Shown piece after piece: positions 26,435 to 34,843 of a stretch of DNA of 64,000 nucleotides. Within the stretch, counting starts at the first letter, position 1; each line of letters starts with the position of its first letter. The DNA lies in the NCBI GenBank assembly GCA_963760405.1, contig CAVXCV010000001.1, forward strand, positions 1-64,000, given 5' to 3'. Below the pieces are notes generated by a model. That model saw only the letters and a program-made list of their open reading frames with translations. It searched no databases and was not told the origin of the DNA. The position numbers were made by a program, and so were the translations under genes. This stretch comes from RYN-230 sp963760405 (lineage in GTDB: Bacteria; Actinomycetota; Actinomycetes; Streptosporangiales; Streptosporangiaceae).

Positions 26435-27373
26435 ATGTCCCTTCGCAAGCCAGCGATGGCCGCCGTGCTCGCCACCGTCGTGACGGTGCTGGCCGCTGGG
26501 TGCTCCTCCGGCACCGGAGCGACCGCCACGGCTGATTCGAATACCACCATCACGGCGGTCGGGGCCGAGAACGAATATGCCAACGTGATCAGCCAGATCG
26601 GTGGCAAGTACGTGCGAGTCACCGCGATCGAGAGCAATCCCAACACCGACCCGCACTCGTTCGAGGCCAGCGCCAGCGTCGCCCAGGAGGTCAGCGGGGC
26701 CGGCCTGATCGTGCAGAACGGCCTCGGCTACGACAGTTACATGAACAAGATCGAGGCTGCGTCGCCGAACCCCAAGCGCAAGGTCATCGACGTACAGCAG
26801 CTGCTCGGCCTGCCGGACAGCACGCCCAACCCGCACCTGTGGTATAAGCCGTCCACGATGCCGGCCGTGGCCAGGCAGGTGGCCAAGGACCTCGCCGCGC
26901 TGCTGCCCGCCCACGCCAGTTACTTCACCGCCCGGGTCACCGCGTTCGACCGGTCGCTGCAGCCCTGGTACCGGGCGATCGCGCAGTTCAAGGCCGCCTA
27001 CCCCGGTACCCCGGTGGCCGTCACCGAGCCGGTCGGCGACTACCTGCTCCAGGCCGCTGGCACCCGCAACCTCACCCCGTTCGCGTTCCAGGCGGACATC
27101 ATGAACGGCGTGGATCCCGCGGCCCAGTACGTGTCCCTGCAGGACCGCCTGTTCTCCGGCCACAAGGTGAAGGTGTTCCTGTGCAACCAGCAGGTGACCG
27201 ACTCGCTGACCGAGACTTTCCTGGCCCAGGCGCACCGCGACGGCATCCCGGTGGTAGGCGTGTACGAGACCATGCCGACGCCGGGGTATGACTACCAGTC
27301 CTGGATGCTCGCTGAGACCCGTGCGCTGCAGCAGGCGGTGGCCAGCAAGGTCTCCACCCAGACGCTGAAATGA
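26435..27373 (+). CDS. Zinc/manganese ABC transporter substrate-binding lipoprotein
   Basis: This is a cluster A-I metal-binding protein anchored outside the membrane. The 312-residue product has a lipoprotein signal with lipobox VLAAGC (Cys near 23), NPNTDPHSFEASASVAQEV with the first His ligand, NPHLWYKPSTM with the second, and a C-terminal metal-site region VVGVYETMPTPGYDYQSWM. The His-rich loop common in ZnuA is absent. ATG 26435 follows GGAGACGGAAACCAG. It overlaps the ATPase gene by ATGA, and with the Zur-like operator upstream zinc is the likely metal; manganese cannot be excluded from sequence. Confidence 0.9.
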   Translation: MSLRKPAMAAVLATVVTVLAAGCSSGTGATATADSNTTITAVGAENEYANVISQIGGKYVRVTAIESNPNTDPHSFEASASVAQEVSGAGLIVQNGLGYDSYMNKIEAASPNPKRKVIDVQQLLGLPDSTPNPHLWYKPSTMPAVARQVAKDLAALLPAHASYFTARVTAFDRSLQPWYRAIAQFKAAYPGTPVAVTEPVGDYLLQAAGTRNLTPFAFQADIMNGVDPAAQYVSLQDRLFSGHKVKVFLCNQQVTDSLTETFLAQAHRDGIPVVGVYETMPTPGYDYQSWMLAETRALQQAVASKVSTQTLK

Positions 27374-28362
27374 GGATGGACGTGGGGACAGGCCAGCGGA
27401 CGGATCACAGGCCGGGCACTAGCAGCACAGGTTCCACCGGCATGGGCCCCGGTAGCACGGATGAGGTGCTCACGGTCGACGGGGTCACGGTCTGGCTGGC
27501 CGGGCGGGAGATCCTCCGCGATATCCGGTTCAGCCTGCGCCGCGGCGAGTTCGCCGGGCTGATCGGCTCGAACGGCGCGGGAAAGACCACCCTGATCAAG
27601 GTCATCCTGGGGCTCCAGGCGCCGACCGAGGGCACGGTGCGCATCGCGGGCCAGCCGCGGTCCCGGCGGGCCCCGTTGATCGGGTACGTGCCGCAGAAGA
27701 TCCAGCTCGACCCGGACCTGCCCATGAGGGCCCGGGACCTGGTCGGGCTGGGGCTGGACGGGCAGCGGCTGGGCCTGCCACTGCCGTCACCCGGCCGCCG
27801 CAAGCTCGTGGACGAGATGCTCGCGGCGGTCGGCGCGGACCGGTTCGCGGACGCCCGGGTCGGCACCCTGTCCGGCGGCGAGCAGCAGCGGGTCCTGATC
27901 GCGCACGCGCTGGTCAGCCGGCCCGCGCTGTTGCTGCTCGACGAGCCGCTGGCCAACCTGGACATCGCCAGCGAGCAGGACGTGGTGGCGCTGCTGGCCC
28001 GGGTGGCCCGGGAGCAGCAGGTCGCCCTGCTGCTCTCGGCGCACGATATGAACCCGCTGCTCCCGGTCATGGACCGGGTCGTCTACCTGGCCGCGGGCCG
28101 GGCCGCCAGCGGGACCGTAGCCGAGGTCGTGCGCACCGACGTGCTCAGCGCGCTCTACGGCCAGCACGTTGACGTGCTCCAGGTGCACGACCGGATCCTG
28201 GTCGTCGCGGGCCGCGGGGACGGGCTAGCCGCACCGGAACCGGAGCCTGGCGCCCGCGTGGACGACCCGGCCGTGCATCCCGGCGGGCCAGCCGCGCAGC
28301 TTCGCGACCCGGGCAACCATTCCGGTGAGACGGTCATCGCCAGGCTCGGCGAGAACCCGTGA
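27370..28362 (+). CDS. Zinc ABC transporter ATPase
   Basis: The 330-residue product has all nucleotide-binding motifs: Walker A GSNGAGKTT, Q-loop YVPQKIQL, signature LSGGEQQRV, Walker B LLLLDEPLANLD and the switch His in LLSAHDMNPLL. The first 30 residues are Gly/Ser/Thr-rich and dispensable in appearance; a start closer to the core is possible, although ATG 27370 overlaps the preceding stop by ATGA, which favours coupling. The C-terminal 60 residues are a Pro/Gly-rich extension not typical of ZnuC. It would drive the two permeases that follow. Confidence 0.92.
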   Translation: MRMDVGTGQRTDHRPGTSSTGSTGMGPGSTDEVLTVDGVTVWLAGREILRDIRFSLRRGEFAGLIGSNGAGKTTLIKVILGLQAPTEGTVRIAGQPRSRRAPLIGYVPQKIQLDPDLPMRARDLVGLGLDGQRLGLPLPSPGRRKLVDEMLAAVGADRFADARVGTLSGGEQQRVLIAHALVSRPALLLLDEPLANLDIASEQDVVALLARVAREQQVALLLSAHDMNPLLPVMDRVVYLAAGRAASGTVAEVVRTDVLSALYGQHVDVLQVHDRILVVAGRGDGLAAPEPEPGARVDDPAVHPGGPAAQLRDPGNHSGETVIARLGENP

Positions 28363-29348
28363 GCCACTTCCTGCGCATGATCATCGCACCCGGCTTTTTC
28401 ACCAGCGCCCCGGTGCACGTGGCGCTGCTGGCCGGCGGGGTGGTCGCGGTCGTCTCCGGGGTGGTCGGGTCGTTCGCGGTGATCCGTGGCCAGTCCTACG
28501 CCGGGCACGCGCTCGCCGACATCAGCGTGACCGGCGGGTCAGCCTCGTACCTGGCCGGGATCAGCCCGCTGTGGGGATTCATCGGCGTCGGCGTGCTCGC
28601 GGCGGCGGTCATGGACATCATCGGCGTGCAGCGGCCGCGCGGCCGCGACCTGGCCACCGGCATCGTGCGCGGCGCGGCATTGGGCCTGGCGGCGCTCTTC
28701 CTGTACTGGGACACCACGCACACCGGTGTCACCGGCGCCACTGTCACCATCCTGTTCGGGTCCATGTTCACCATCAGCCGGTCCATCGTCCCGGTGATCG
28801 CCCTGCTCAGCGTGGCTGGCCTGGGTATCGTGCTGGTGCTGTACCGTCCGCTGCTGCTCAGCTCGATCAGCCCGGATCTGGCCCGGGCCCGCGGGATCAG
28901 CGTGCGCGCGGTCGGCGCGGCGTGCCTGGTCGCGATCGCCGTCGCCGTGTCGCTGTCGGCCATGACCATCGGCACGATCCTCAGCACCGCCCTGCTGATC
29001 GGGCCCGCCGCCACCGCCCTGCGGCTGACCAGCAGGCCGGGCCTGGCGATGATCTGGGCCGCCGTCATCGGCGTGGCCGCCACCTGGCTGGGCGTGCTGC
29101 TCGCGTACGACAGCTTCTACTGGCCCCCGGCACGGCAAGGCTGGCCGGTCAGCTTCTTTGTGGTGACGCTGGTCTTCCTCGGCTACGTGCTCGCCCGCCC
29201 GCCGGCCCGGCGCGGCACCCGGCGGGCCGCTGGGGCACAGCCCGCGGCCGCCAGCGGAGCACAGCCTGAGGCGCGGGGCGGAGCACAACCCGCGGCCCGC
29301 AGCGCCCGGCTAACGGCCCAGTCGGCGCCCGGGCCGGGGTCGGGCTGA
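28359..29348 (+). CDS. Metal ABC transporter permease 1 (ZnuB-like)
   Basis: The 329-residue product has eight or so membrane helices in the ABC-3 pattern: VVSGVVGSFAVIRGQSYAGHALADIS near the start and LARARGISVRAVG followed by LLIGPAATALRLTSRPG, which couples to the ATPase. It starts at GTG 28359, overlapping the ATPase stop by GTGA. The C-terminal 45 residues are an Ala/Gln/Pro-rich tail with repeats of AQP/AQS, absent from most relatives. It pairs with the second permease immediately downstream. Confidence 0.9.
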   Translation: MSHFLRMIIAPGFFTSAPVHVALLAGGVVAVVSGVVGSFAVIRGQSYAGHALADISVTGGSASYLAGISPLWGFIGVGVLAAAVMDIIGVQRPRGRDLATGIVRGAALGLAALFLYWDTTHTGVTGATVTILFGSMFTISRSIVPVIALLSVAGLGIVLVLYRPLLLSSISPDLARARGISVRAVGAACLVAIAVAVSLSAMTIGTILSTALLIGPAATALRLTSRPGLAMIWAAVIGVAATWLGVLLAYDSFYWPPARQGWPVSFFVVTLVFLGYVLARPPARRGTRRAAGAQPAAASGAQPEARGGAQPAARSARLTAQSAPGPGSG

Positions 29349-30208
29349 TGGGCATGTTCTCCGGGTTCATGACGAACACCTGGGCGGTGGCCAGCATCGT
29401 CGCGGTGGTGGCCGGGGTGGTCGGCTACTTCATCGTGCTGCGCGGCGCGGCCTTTGTCGCGGACGCGGTCCCGCAGGGCGCATTCACCGGGGCGGCTGGC
29501 GCCAGCCTGATCGGCGTCAACACCCTGATCGGCCTGGCGGCAGCCTCACTCATCGGCGCGCTCGGCATTGGCTGGCTCAGCCGCCGCGGCCGCAGCGATG
29601 TGGCCACCGCGCTGGCGCTGGTGGTGATGCTGGGCCTGGGCTCGCTGTTCCTCAGTTTCAGCACGGCCTACGCGCCGGAGATCTACTCGCTGCTGTTCGG
29701 CGAGGTGCTCGGGGTCAGCACCGCCGAGATCCTGCCGGTCGCGGTGCTCGGCACGGGGTGCGTCCTCGCGGTGGCTGCCGTGTACCGGCCGCTGCTGCTC
29801 TCCTCGGTGATGCCCGAACTCGCCGAGGCCCGCGGGATCCGGGCGGGCCGGATGGACGTGCTGTTCCTGGTGATCGTCGCGCTGGCCACCAGCATGACGC
29901 TGCCGGTGGTCGGGGCACTGCTGATCTTCAGCCTGATGATCGGGCCGCCGGCCGCCGCGCGGTCACTGACCGCCCGGCCGTTGCTGGCCCTCGGGCTGTC
30001 GGTGCTCCTCGCGCTGGGCACGGTATGGCTGTCCATCGCCGCCGCCTACGACACGAACTGGCCCATCGGCTTCTTTGTCGGCGCCATCGGTGCTGGCTGC
30101 TACGCGGCCGGGCGCGGCTGGGCCGCCTGGCGCCGGGCCCGGGTGCCCGGGATGGCCGGGAGCGGTACCGCGGGCGCACCCGCCACGGCTGCTACTGTGC
30201 GGTTGTGA
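29348..30208 (+). CDS. Metal ABC transporter permease 2 (ZnuB-like)
   Basis: This 286-residue ABC-3 permease is a paralogue of its upstream neighbour, with the corresponding blocks VVGYFIVLRGAAFVADAVPQG and ELAEARGIRAGRMD, then FSLMIGPPAAARSLTARP. The start ATG 29348 overlaps the previous stop (TGATG). Two different permeases in one operon suggest a heterodimeric channel, whereas ZnuB normally works as a homodimer. It overlaps the regulator gene downstream. Confidence 0.9.
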   Translation: MGMFSGFMTNTWAVASIVAVVAGVVGYFIVLRGAAFVADAVPQGAFTGAAGASLIGVNTLIGLAAASLIGALGIGWLSRRGRSDVATALALVVMLGLGSLFLSFSTAYAPEIYSLLFGEVLGVSTAEILPVAVLGTGCVLAVAAVYRPLLLSSVMPELAEARGIRAGRMDVLFLVIVALATSMTLPVVGALLIFSLMIGPPAAARSLTARPLLALGLSVLLALGTVWLSIAAAYDTNWPIGFFVGAIGAGCYAAGRGWAAWRRARVPGMAGSGTAGAPATAATVRL

Positions 30209-30633
30209 TGACGCCGGGGCCCGCGAAGCCACCGCTGGGCGGCACCCGGGTGCGTGGCACCCGGCAGGCTGAGGCGCTGGCCGCCGCGCTCGACGGGCTG
30301 CCCGGGTTCTGCAGCGCGCAGCAGATTCACGCGGAACTGCGCCAGCGGGGCGAGCGCGTCGGCCTCACCACGGTCTACCGGCACCTGCAGGTGCTGAGCG
30401 AAGACGGCAGGGTCGACACGATCCGCGACGCCAGCGGCGAGACGCTGTACCGCAAGTGCGAGAGCAACGCCCACCATCACCACCTGACCTGCCGCAAGTG
30501 CGGGACCAGCGTGGAAGTGGAGGGCCGGGCGGTCGAGCGCTGGGCGGAGCAGGTGGCCGCCGCGGCCGGCTTCACCGCGGTCGATCACACGGTCGAGCTA
30601 TTCGGGCTGTGCCCGGTCTGCGGCGCCAGCTGA
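30208..30633 (+). CDS. zur: Fur-family regulator, probably Zur
   Basis: The 141-residue product has the Fur winged helix (SAQQIHAELRQRGERVGLTTVYRHLQVLSEDGRV) and the metal-binding part with HHHHLTCRKCGTSVEVEG and the second cysteine pair CPVCGAS at the end, forming the structural zinc site. The HHHH run next to CRKC is typical. It starts at ATG 30208 overlapping the permease stop by ATGA; GTG 30205 is also possible. Its place as last gene of a zinc transporter operon with an upstream Zur-like palindrome supports Zur over Fur or PerR. Confidence 0.9.
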   Translation: MTPGPAKPPLGGTRVRGTRQAEALAAALDGLPGFCSAQQIHAELRQRGERVGLTTVYRHLQVLSEDGRVDTIRDASGETLYRKCESNAHHHHLTCRKCGTSVEVEGRAVERWAEQVAAAAGFTAVDHTVELFGLCPVCGAS

Positions 30634-30785
30634 CCCGGCCCACCGGGCGGCCTGCTGGGTAACCGCCAGTTGCGGGCCCGCCTGGATCAGTACCCCGGGC
30701 TGGCCGCCCATTAATCGGTTTAAAACCCCTCGAACCAGCTGGAATAACCGGTCACCACCCGCTGAAACGCGTCAGAATAAGCAGA

Positions 30786-31244
30786 GTGGATACAGCGGAC
30801 GGGTACAAGGCGCGGGCGGCGGTGCCGGACGACTACGACGCCATCGCGACTGTCGTCGAGGACTGGTGGGGCCGGCCGGTCCTGGCCGCGGTACCCCGGC
30901 TGTTCCTCGATCACTTCCACCGGAGCAGCCTGGTGGTCGACGGCCCGCGCGGGCCGCTGGCCTTCCTGATCGGCATCCTGTCGCCCTCCGACCCCGACTG
31001 CGCCTACATCCACTTCGCCGCCGTGGCCCCCCAGGCCCGCCACGCGGGCCTGGCCCGCATGCTGTACGAGGAGTTCTTCGCCGTGGCCCGCGCGGACGGC
31101 CGCCGGGTGGCGCGCGCGGTCACCATCCCGGACAACACCGGCTCGATCGCGTTCCACGAGTCGATGGGCTTCTCGGTCACCGGGCCGATCCCCGACTACA
31201 ACGGCCCCGGCCGCCCCCTGGTCGCCTTCGAGCGCCTGCTCTAG
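30786..31244 (+). CDS. GNAT-family N-acetyltransferase
   Basis: The 152-residue product has the GNAT fold: AYIHFAAVAPQARHAGLARMLYEEFF includes the acetyl-CoA pyrophosphate loop (normally Q/R-x-x-G-x-G/A, here QARHAGLA), and VTIPDNTGSIAFHESMGFSV is the usual beta5-alpha region. The acceptor is unknown. It starts at GTG 30786 without a clear ribosome site. It stands alone between the zinc operon and the convergent lutC gene, with a strong hairpin after its stop. Confidence 0.85.
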   Translation: MDTADGYKARAAVPDDYDAIATVVEDWWGRPVLAAVPRLFLDHFHRSSLVVDGPRGPLAFLIGILSPSDPDCAYIHFAAVAPQARHAGLARMLYEEFFAVARADGRRVARAVTIPDNTGSIAFHESMGFSVTGPIPDYNGPGRPLVAFERLL

Positions 31245-31264
31245 CGGCCGGGCCTCCCGGCCGC
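31244..31264. terminator. Bidirectional hairpin between acetyltransferase and lutC
   Basis: GCGGCCGGG (31244-31252) pairs perfectly with CCCGGCCGC (31256-31264) with a three-base loop. It overlaps the acetyltransferase stop codon and lies nine bases beyond the lutC stop, so it could end both convergent transcripts. Confidence 0.7.
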
Positions 31265-31272
31265 CGGTGCGC

Positions 31273-32001
31273 TCACCGGGGGTCCGGGATGAGGACGTGC
31301 AGGGTGCGCGGGCCGTGCACGCCTTCGACCCGGACCAGCTCAATGTCGCTGGTGGCGGAGGGACCGGAGATGAGCGTGTGCGGCCGGGCCGGGTCCAGCC
31401 GGGCGAACGCGCCCGGCAGGTCCGCGGCCACCTGGTCCGGGGTGACGATCACCAGGTGGAAATCCGGGACCAGGGTGAGCGCCCGCCGCCCCTGCCCCGC
31501 CCCGTGGTCCAGGATGATCGTGCCGGTTTCCGCGATGGCGACCGCGCACCCGGTCAGCACTCCGGCCGCCGCGTCCAGCGTCGCGGTGTCGGCCGGCGGG
31601 TCATCCGGGAGCAGCGTGAACCCCGCGGAATCCGGGCAGCTGGCCAGCCAGCCAGCCGGGAGACCCGGCGGAACCAGGATGCGGGCGGTGCCCGCGGCTG
31701 AGGTCTCCCGGGCCGCCGCGGCCCGTTCACCGAGGACGCTGGCCACCGCGGTGGCCAGGCCGCTGGCTGGCACCCGCTGCACCACGGCCCGGTAGTCAGC
31801 GGTGCGCTCGGCGAACAGGCTGACCAGGTCGTGCTGAGCCGGGTCGTGATGGGCGGCCAGGTAGTCCCGGGCTAGCGCGGCGTACCCGGCGTCGGCGAGC
31901 CGGTCTCGCTCGGCAACGGCGGTACCGCCCGCCCCGGCCGCGGCCCGGACCCGGCTGAGCATGCGCTCCCGCGACCCGGAGGGCAGCCCGGGCCCGGTCA
32001 C
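31273..32001 (-). CDS. lutC: Lactate utilization protein C
   Basis: LutC is part of the LutABC iron-sulfur complex that oxidises L-lactate to pyruvate. The 242-residue product has the LUD (DUF162) fold with GCAVAIAETGTIILDHGAGQGR and LTLVPDFHLVIVTPDQVAADLP, then HTLISGPSATSDIELVRVEGVHGPR at the end, all typical. The start is GTG 32001, which overlaps the lutB TGA as GTGA, so the two are translated together. The frame remains open far upstream within lutB but that part is a shadow. Confidence 0.93.
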   Translation of the reverse strand: MTGPGLPSGSRERMLSRVRAAAGAGGTAVAERDRLADAGYAALARDYLAAHHDPAQHDLVSLFAERTADYRAVVQRVPASGLATAVASVLGERAAAARETSAAGTARILVPPGLPAGWLASCPDSAGFTLLPDDPPADTATLDAAAGVLTGCAVAIAETGTIILDHGAGQGRRALTLVPDFHLVIVTPDQVAADLPGAFARLDPARPHTLISGPSATSDIELVRVEGVHGPRTLHVLIPDPR

Positions 32002-33455
32002 GGCCGGCTCCCTCGCGTCCGCGACCACCAGGACCGGAACGACTCGGCGGGCGGTACCGGGGCATCCCGGGTCCGGGTCCACCCGCTCAGCGGCGGCGGC
32101 AGGCCGCGGATCCGGCCCCGGCGGCCCAGCACCCGGCGGCTGGCCGACGCGGCGCGCTGGGCCAGCGCGAGCCGGCGCGGCGAGCGGAACGTCCACGCGG
32201 CGGCTTCCATCGCCGCCTGCTCTGCGGTCGGCAGGCCGTGCCGCTTGCTGTCCACCACCGCGGCCCGCAGGTGGACCAGGGCCTCCGGGATGTTGATCGC
32301 CACCGGGCACACGTCGTAGCAGGCGCCGCACAGCGTGGATGCGTACGGCAGCGAGGCATCCACCGGCGAGCTGACCCCGCGCAGCTGCGGGGTCAGGATG
32401 GCGCCGATCGGGCCCGGATAGGGGGAACCGTAGGCATGCCCCCCGGTCCGCTCGTAGACCGGGCACACGTTCAGGCAGGCTGAGCACCGGATGCAGCGGA
32501 GAGCTTGCCGCCCCGTGTGATCGGCCAGCGCATGGGTCCGGCCGTTGTCCAGCAAGACCAGGTGAAACGCCCCGGGGCCGTCGCCCGGGGTCACTCCGGT
32601 CCAGGTCGAGGTGTACGGGTTCATCCGCTCTGCCGTGGACGACCGGGGCAGCAACGCCAGGAAGACCTCCAGGTCGCGCCAGGACGGCAGGATCTTCTCG
32701 ATGCCGACCACGGAGATGAGCGTTTCCGGCAGGGTCAGGCACATTCGCCCGTTGCCCTCGGATTCCACCACCACCAGGGTGCCGGTGTCCGCGATGGCGA
32801 AGTTGGCGCCGGAGATGCCCACGGTGGCCCGGAGGAACTGGCGCCGCAGGTGCGCCCGGGCGGCGCCGGCCAGGGCGGCCGGCGCGTCGGTCAGGCCAGG
32901 CGGGGCGTCGGCCATCTCGCGCAGGAAGATGTCCCTGATCTCCGCCCGGTTGCGGTGGATGGCCGGGACCAGGAAGTGGCTCGGCCGGTCGTGATCCAGC
33001 TGCACGATGAGCTCGGCCAGGTCGGTCTCTAGCGCGCTGATGTGTTCCGCGGCCAGGGCCTCGTTCAGCCCGGTCTCCTGGGTGGTGATCGACTTCACCT
33101 TGACCACCTGGTCCGCGCCCGCGGCCTGGACCAGGGAGACGACGATCTGGTTCGCTTCCGCCGCGTTCGCGGCCCAGTGCACCTGGCCGCCCGCGCTGAT
33201 CACCCGCTCCTCCAGCCGGGTCAGGTAGACGTCCAGGTAGGCCAGGGTGTGATCCTTGATCGCCTTGGCGGCCTCGCGGAGTTCTGGCCAGTCGGCCAGC
33301 TCGGCGATGGCCGCGGCCCGCTTGGCCCGGATCACGCCGGTGGCCCGGCCCAGGTTGCTGCGCAGCTGGGAGTCACCGAGGGCCGCCGCGGCCGCCACCG
33401 GGAAGGGCGGCATGCCCAGATAGGTGGGCATGCCCGAGTCCGCCAGCGCGCTCAC
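31998..33455 (-). CDS. lutB: Lactate utilization iron-sulfur protein B
   Basis: The 485-residue product has an N-terminal LUD domain (SITTQETGLNEALAAEHI, ANFAIADTGTLVVVESEGN, LPRSSTAERMNPYTS) and a ferredoxin-like part with two 4Fe-4S motifs, CIRCSACLNVCPVY and CGACYDVCPVAI, followed by the C-terminal basic helix. It transfers electrons from lactate in the Lut complex. GTG 33455 was taken as start because AAGGCGG lies seven bases upstream; ATG 33431 (MPTYLGMPPFP) fits homologues equally well. The open frame further upstream is repeat sequence. No lutA is adjacent in the window. Confidence 0.9.
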   Translation of the reverse strand: MSALADSGMPTYLGMPPFPVAAAAALGDSQLRSNLGRATGVIRAKRAAAIAELADWPELREAAKAIKDHTLAYLDVYLTRLEERVISAGGQVHWAANAAEANQIVVSLVQAAGADQVVKVKSITTQETGLNEALAAEHISALETDLAELIVQLDHDRPSHFLVPAIHRNRAEIRDIFLREMADAPPGLTDAPAALAGAARAHLRRQFLRATVGISGANFAIADTGTLVVVESEGNGRMCLTLPETLISVVGIEKILPSWRDLEVFLALLPRSSTAERMNPYTSTWTGVTPGDGPGAFHLVLLDNGRTHALADHTGRQALRCIRCSACLNVCPVYERTGGHAYGSPYPGPIGAILTPQLRGVSSPVDASLPYASTLCGACYDVCPVAINIPEALVHLRAAVVDSKRHGLPTAEQAAMEAAAWTFRSPRRLALAQRAASASRRVLGRRGRIRGLPPPLSGWTRTRDAPVPPAESFRSWWSRTRGSRP

Positions 33456-33524
33456 CCGATCGCCGCCTTCCGCGTATGACCCGGTCCTGTTGGCCCGGCC
33501 GGGCCCGTCCCATGCTCTCAACCC

Positions 33525-33775
33525 ACCTCCACCACAGCCAACACCCACCCAGCCGCCACTCAGCCACCGCCGCCACCCGCCACAGCCGCCACCCGCCACA
33601 GCCGCCACCCCCGCAGCCGCCACCCGCCACAGCCGCCACCCCGCCACAGCCGCCACCCCACCACAGCCGCCACCCCGCCACAGCCGCCACCCACCACAGC
33701 CGCCACCCGCCACAGCCGCCACCCCGCCACAGCGCGCCACCCGCCACAGCCGCCACCCAGCCACAGCCGCTAGAG
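33525..33775. repeat. Minisatellite upstream of lutB
   Basis: About 14 imperfect copies of a 13-19-base unit based on CCGCCACAGCCGCCACC run through this region between lutB and the divergent SDR gene. Units vary in length by one to three bases, so no frame is kept for long. The rest of the 33456-34051 gap holds a possible regulator site at 34009 and nothing else I can name. Confidence 0.9.
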
Positions 33776-34008
33776 CCTTCTGGTGGGGATTGCGCACATA
33801 CGATGCATTACCCACCACCTAGCGATGCCGGCGGCTGCGGCGCGACGATGCTGGCGGCTGCGGCGCGAGAGGTGGCGCCTGGCCGGGACGGCTAGATCCG
33901 ATTCTTTGCCTGGCCTGCTGGGCCGCCGGGTGTGCGCCGGGCCGGATCGGCCGGTAGCGGCCCGTCTCCGCCAGGGACGGGCTGGACTCACCCGGCGACG
34001 TGAGTTAT

Positions 34009-34019
34009 ACATCGGATTT
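34009..34019. promoter_or_regulatory. Candidate FadR-type operator before the fucose operon
   Basis: ACATCGGATTT matches ACATC-N-GATGT with one mismatch. The perfect form lies upstream of the FCD-type GntR gene at 39677. The site is 33 bases before the SDR start. A related, weaker sequence ACATACGATGC occurs at 33796. Confidence 0.45.
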
Positions 34020-34051
34020 CTGAGCTCATGCGATCAGCGGGAGGCGAGCCC

Positions 34052-34843
34052 ATGGCGGCAGCAGAGTTCACCGGCCAGGCGGCCCTGGTCACCGGGGGGG
34101 CCTCCGGCATCGGCCTGGCCACCGCCCGGTACTTCGCGGACCGCGGCACGCGGGTCGCGGTGCTGGACCGGGACCCGCCTCCGGCCGATCCGGCCGCGAC
34201 CCCGCTGTGGTCCGTCATCGCCGATGTCACCGACGACGCCGCGGTACGGGACGCGGTCGCGGCCGCCGCCGGCCAGCTCGGCGGCCTGGACGTTCTGGTC
34301 AACAACGCCGGCATCGGCGCGATCGGCACGGTCGAGGACAACTCCGACGACGAGTGGCGGCGGGTCATCGACGTCAACGTGCTCGGCATCGTCCGGGCCA
34401 GCCGGGCGGCGCTCCCCCACCTGCGCCGGGCGGCACAGCAGCGCGGCCAGGCCGCCATCGTCAACACCTGCTCGGTCGCAGCCCTGGCCGGCCTGCCGCA
34501 GCGGGCGCTGTACTCCGCGACGAAAGGCGCCGTCTACTCGCTCACCCTCGCCATGGCGGCCGACTGCGTCGCCGACCGGATCCGGGTCAACTGCGTGGCC
34601 CCGGGTACCGCGGACACCCCGTGGATCGCCCGGCTGCTGGACGCGTCCGCTGATCCAGCCGCGGAGCGGGCCGCGCTGGCCGCCCGCCAGCCGATGGGCC
34701 GCCTGGTCTCGGCGGACGAGGTGGCCGCGGCCATCGGTTACCTGGCCAGCCCGGCCGCGGGCGCGGTGACCGGGACCGCGCTCGCAGTGGATGGCGGGAT
34801 GTCCGGGCTACGCTTGCGGCCACCCAGGGAGATCCAGCCATGA
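34052..34843 (+). CDS. SDR dehydrogenase, probable 2-keto-3-deoxy-L-fuconate dehydrogenase
   Basis: The 263-residue product is a classical short-chain dehydrogenase: NAD-binding TGGASGIG, NNAG in LVNNAGIGAIG, catalytic Ser in NTCSVAALAG, and YSATKGAV with the YxxxK pair. In the non-phosphorylative L-fucose route such an enzyme oxidises 2-keto-3-deoxy-L-fuconate at C4. The role is inferred from the operon, which contains an L-fuconate dehydratase, an aldose dehydrogenase and a lactonase-like amidohydrolase. ATG 34052 has GGGAGG seven bases upstream and is preferred over ATG 34028. It overlaps the dehydratase gene by ATGA. Confidence 0.85.
   Translation: MAAAEFTGQAALVTGGASGIGLATARYFADRGTRVAVLDRDPPPADPAATPLWSVIADVTDDAAVRDAVAAAAGQLGGLDVLVNNAGIGAIGTVEDNSDDEWRRVIDVNVLGIVRASRAALPHLRRAAQQRGQAAIVNTCSVAALAGLPQRALYSATKGAVYSLTLAMAADCVADRIRVNCVAPGTADTPWIARLLDASADPAAERAALAARQPMGRLVSADEVAAAIGYLASPAAGAVTGTALAVDGGMSGLRLRPPREIQP

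Noticed and set aside
33525..33775. Possible CRISPR array
   Set aside because: The units are contiguous and of variable length without unique spacers; no cas genes are in the window. The same applies to the other tandem arrays.
33424..33895. Plus-strand frames rich in HSRHPATAATPPQPP
   Set aside because: They are translations of the minisatellite and have no start signals.
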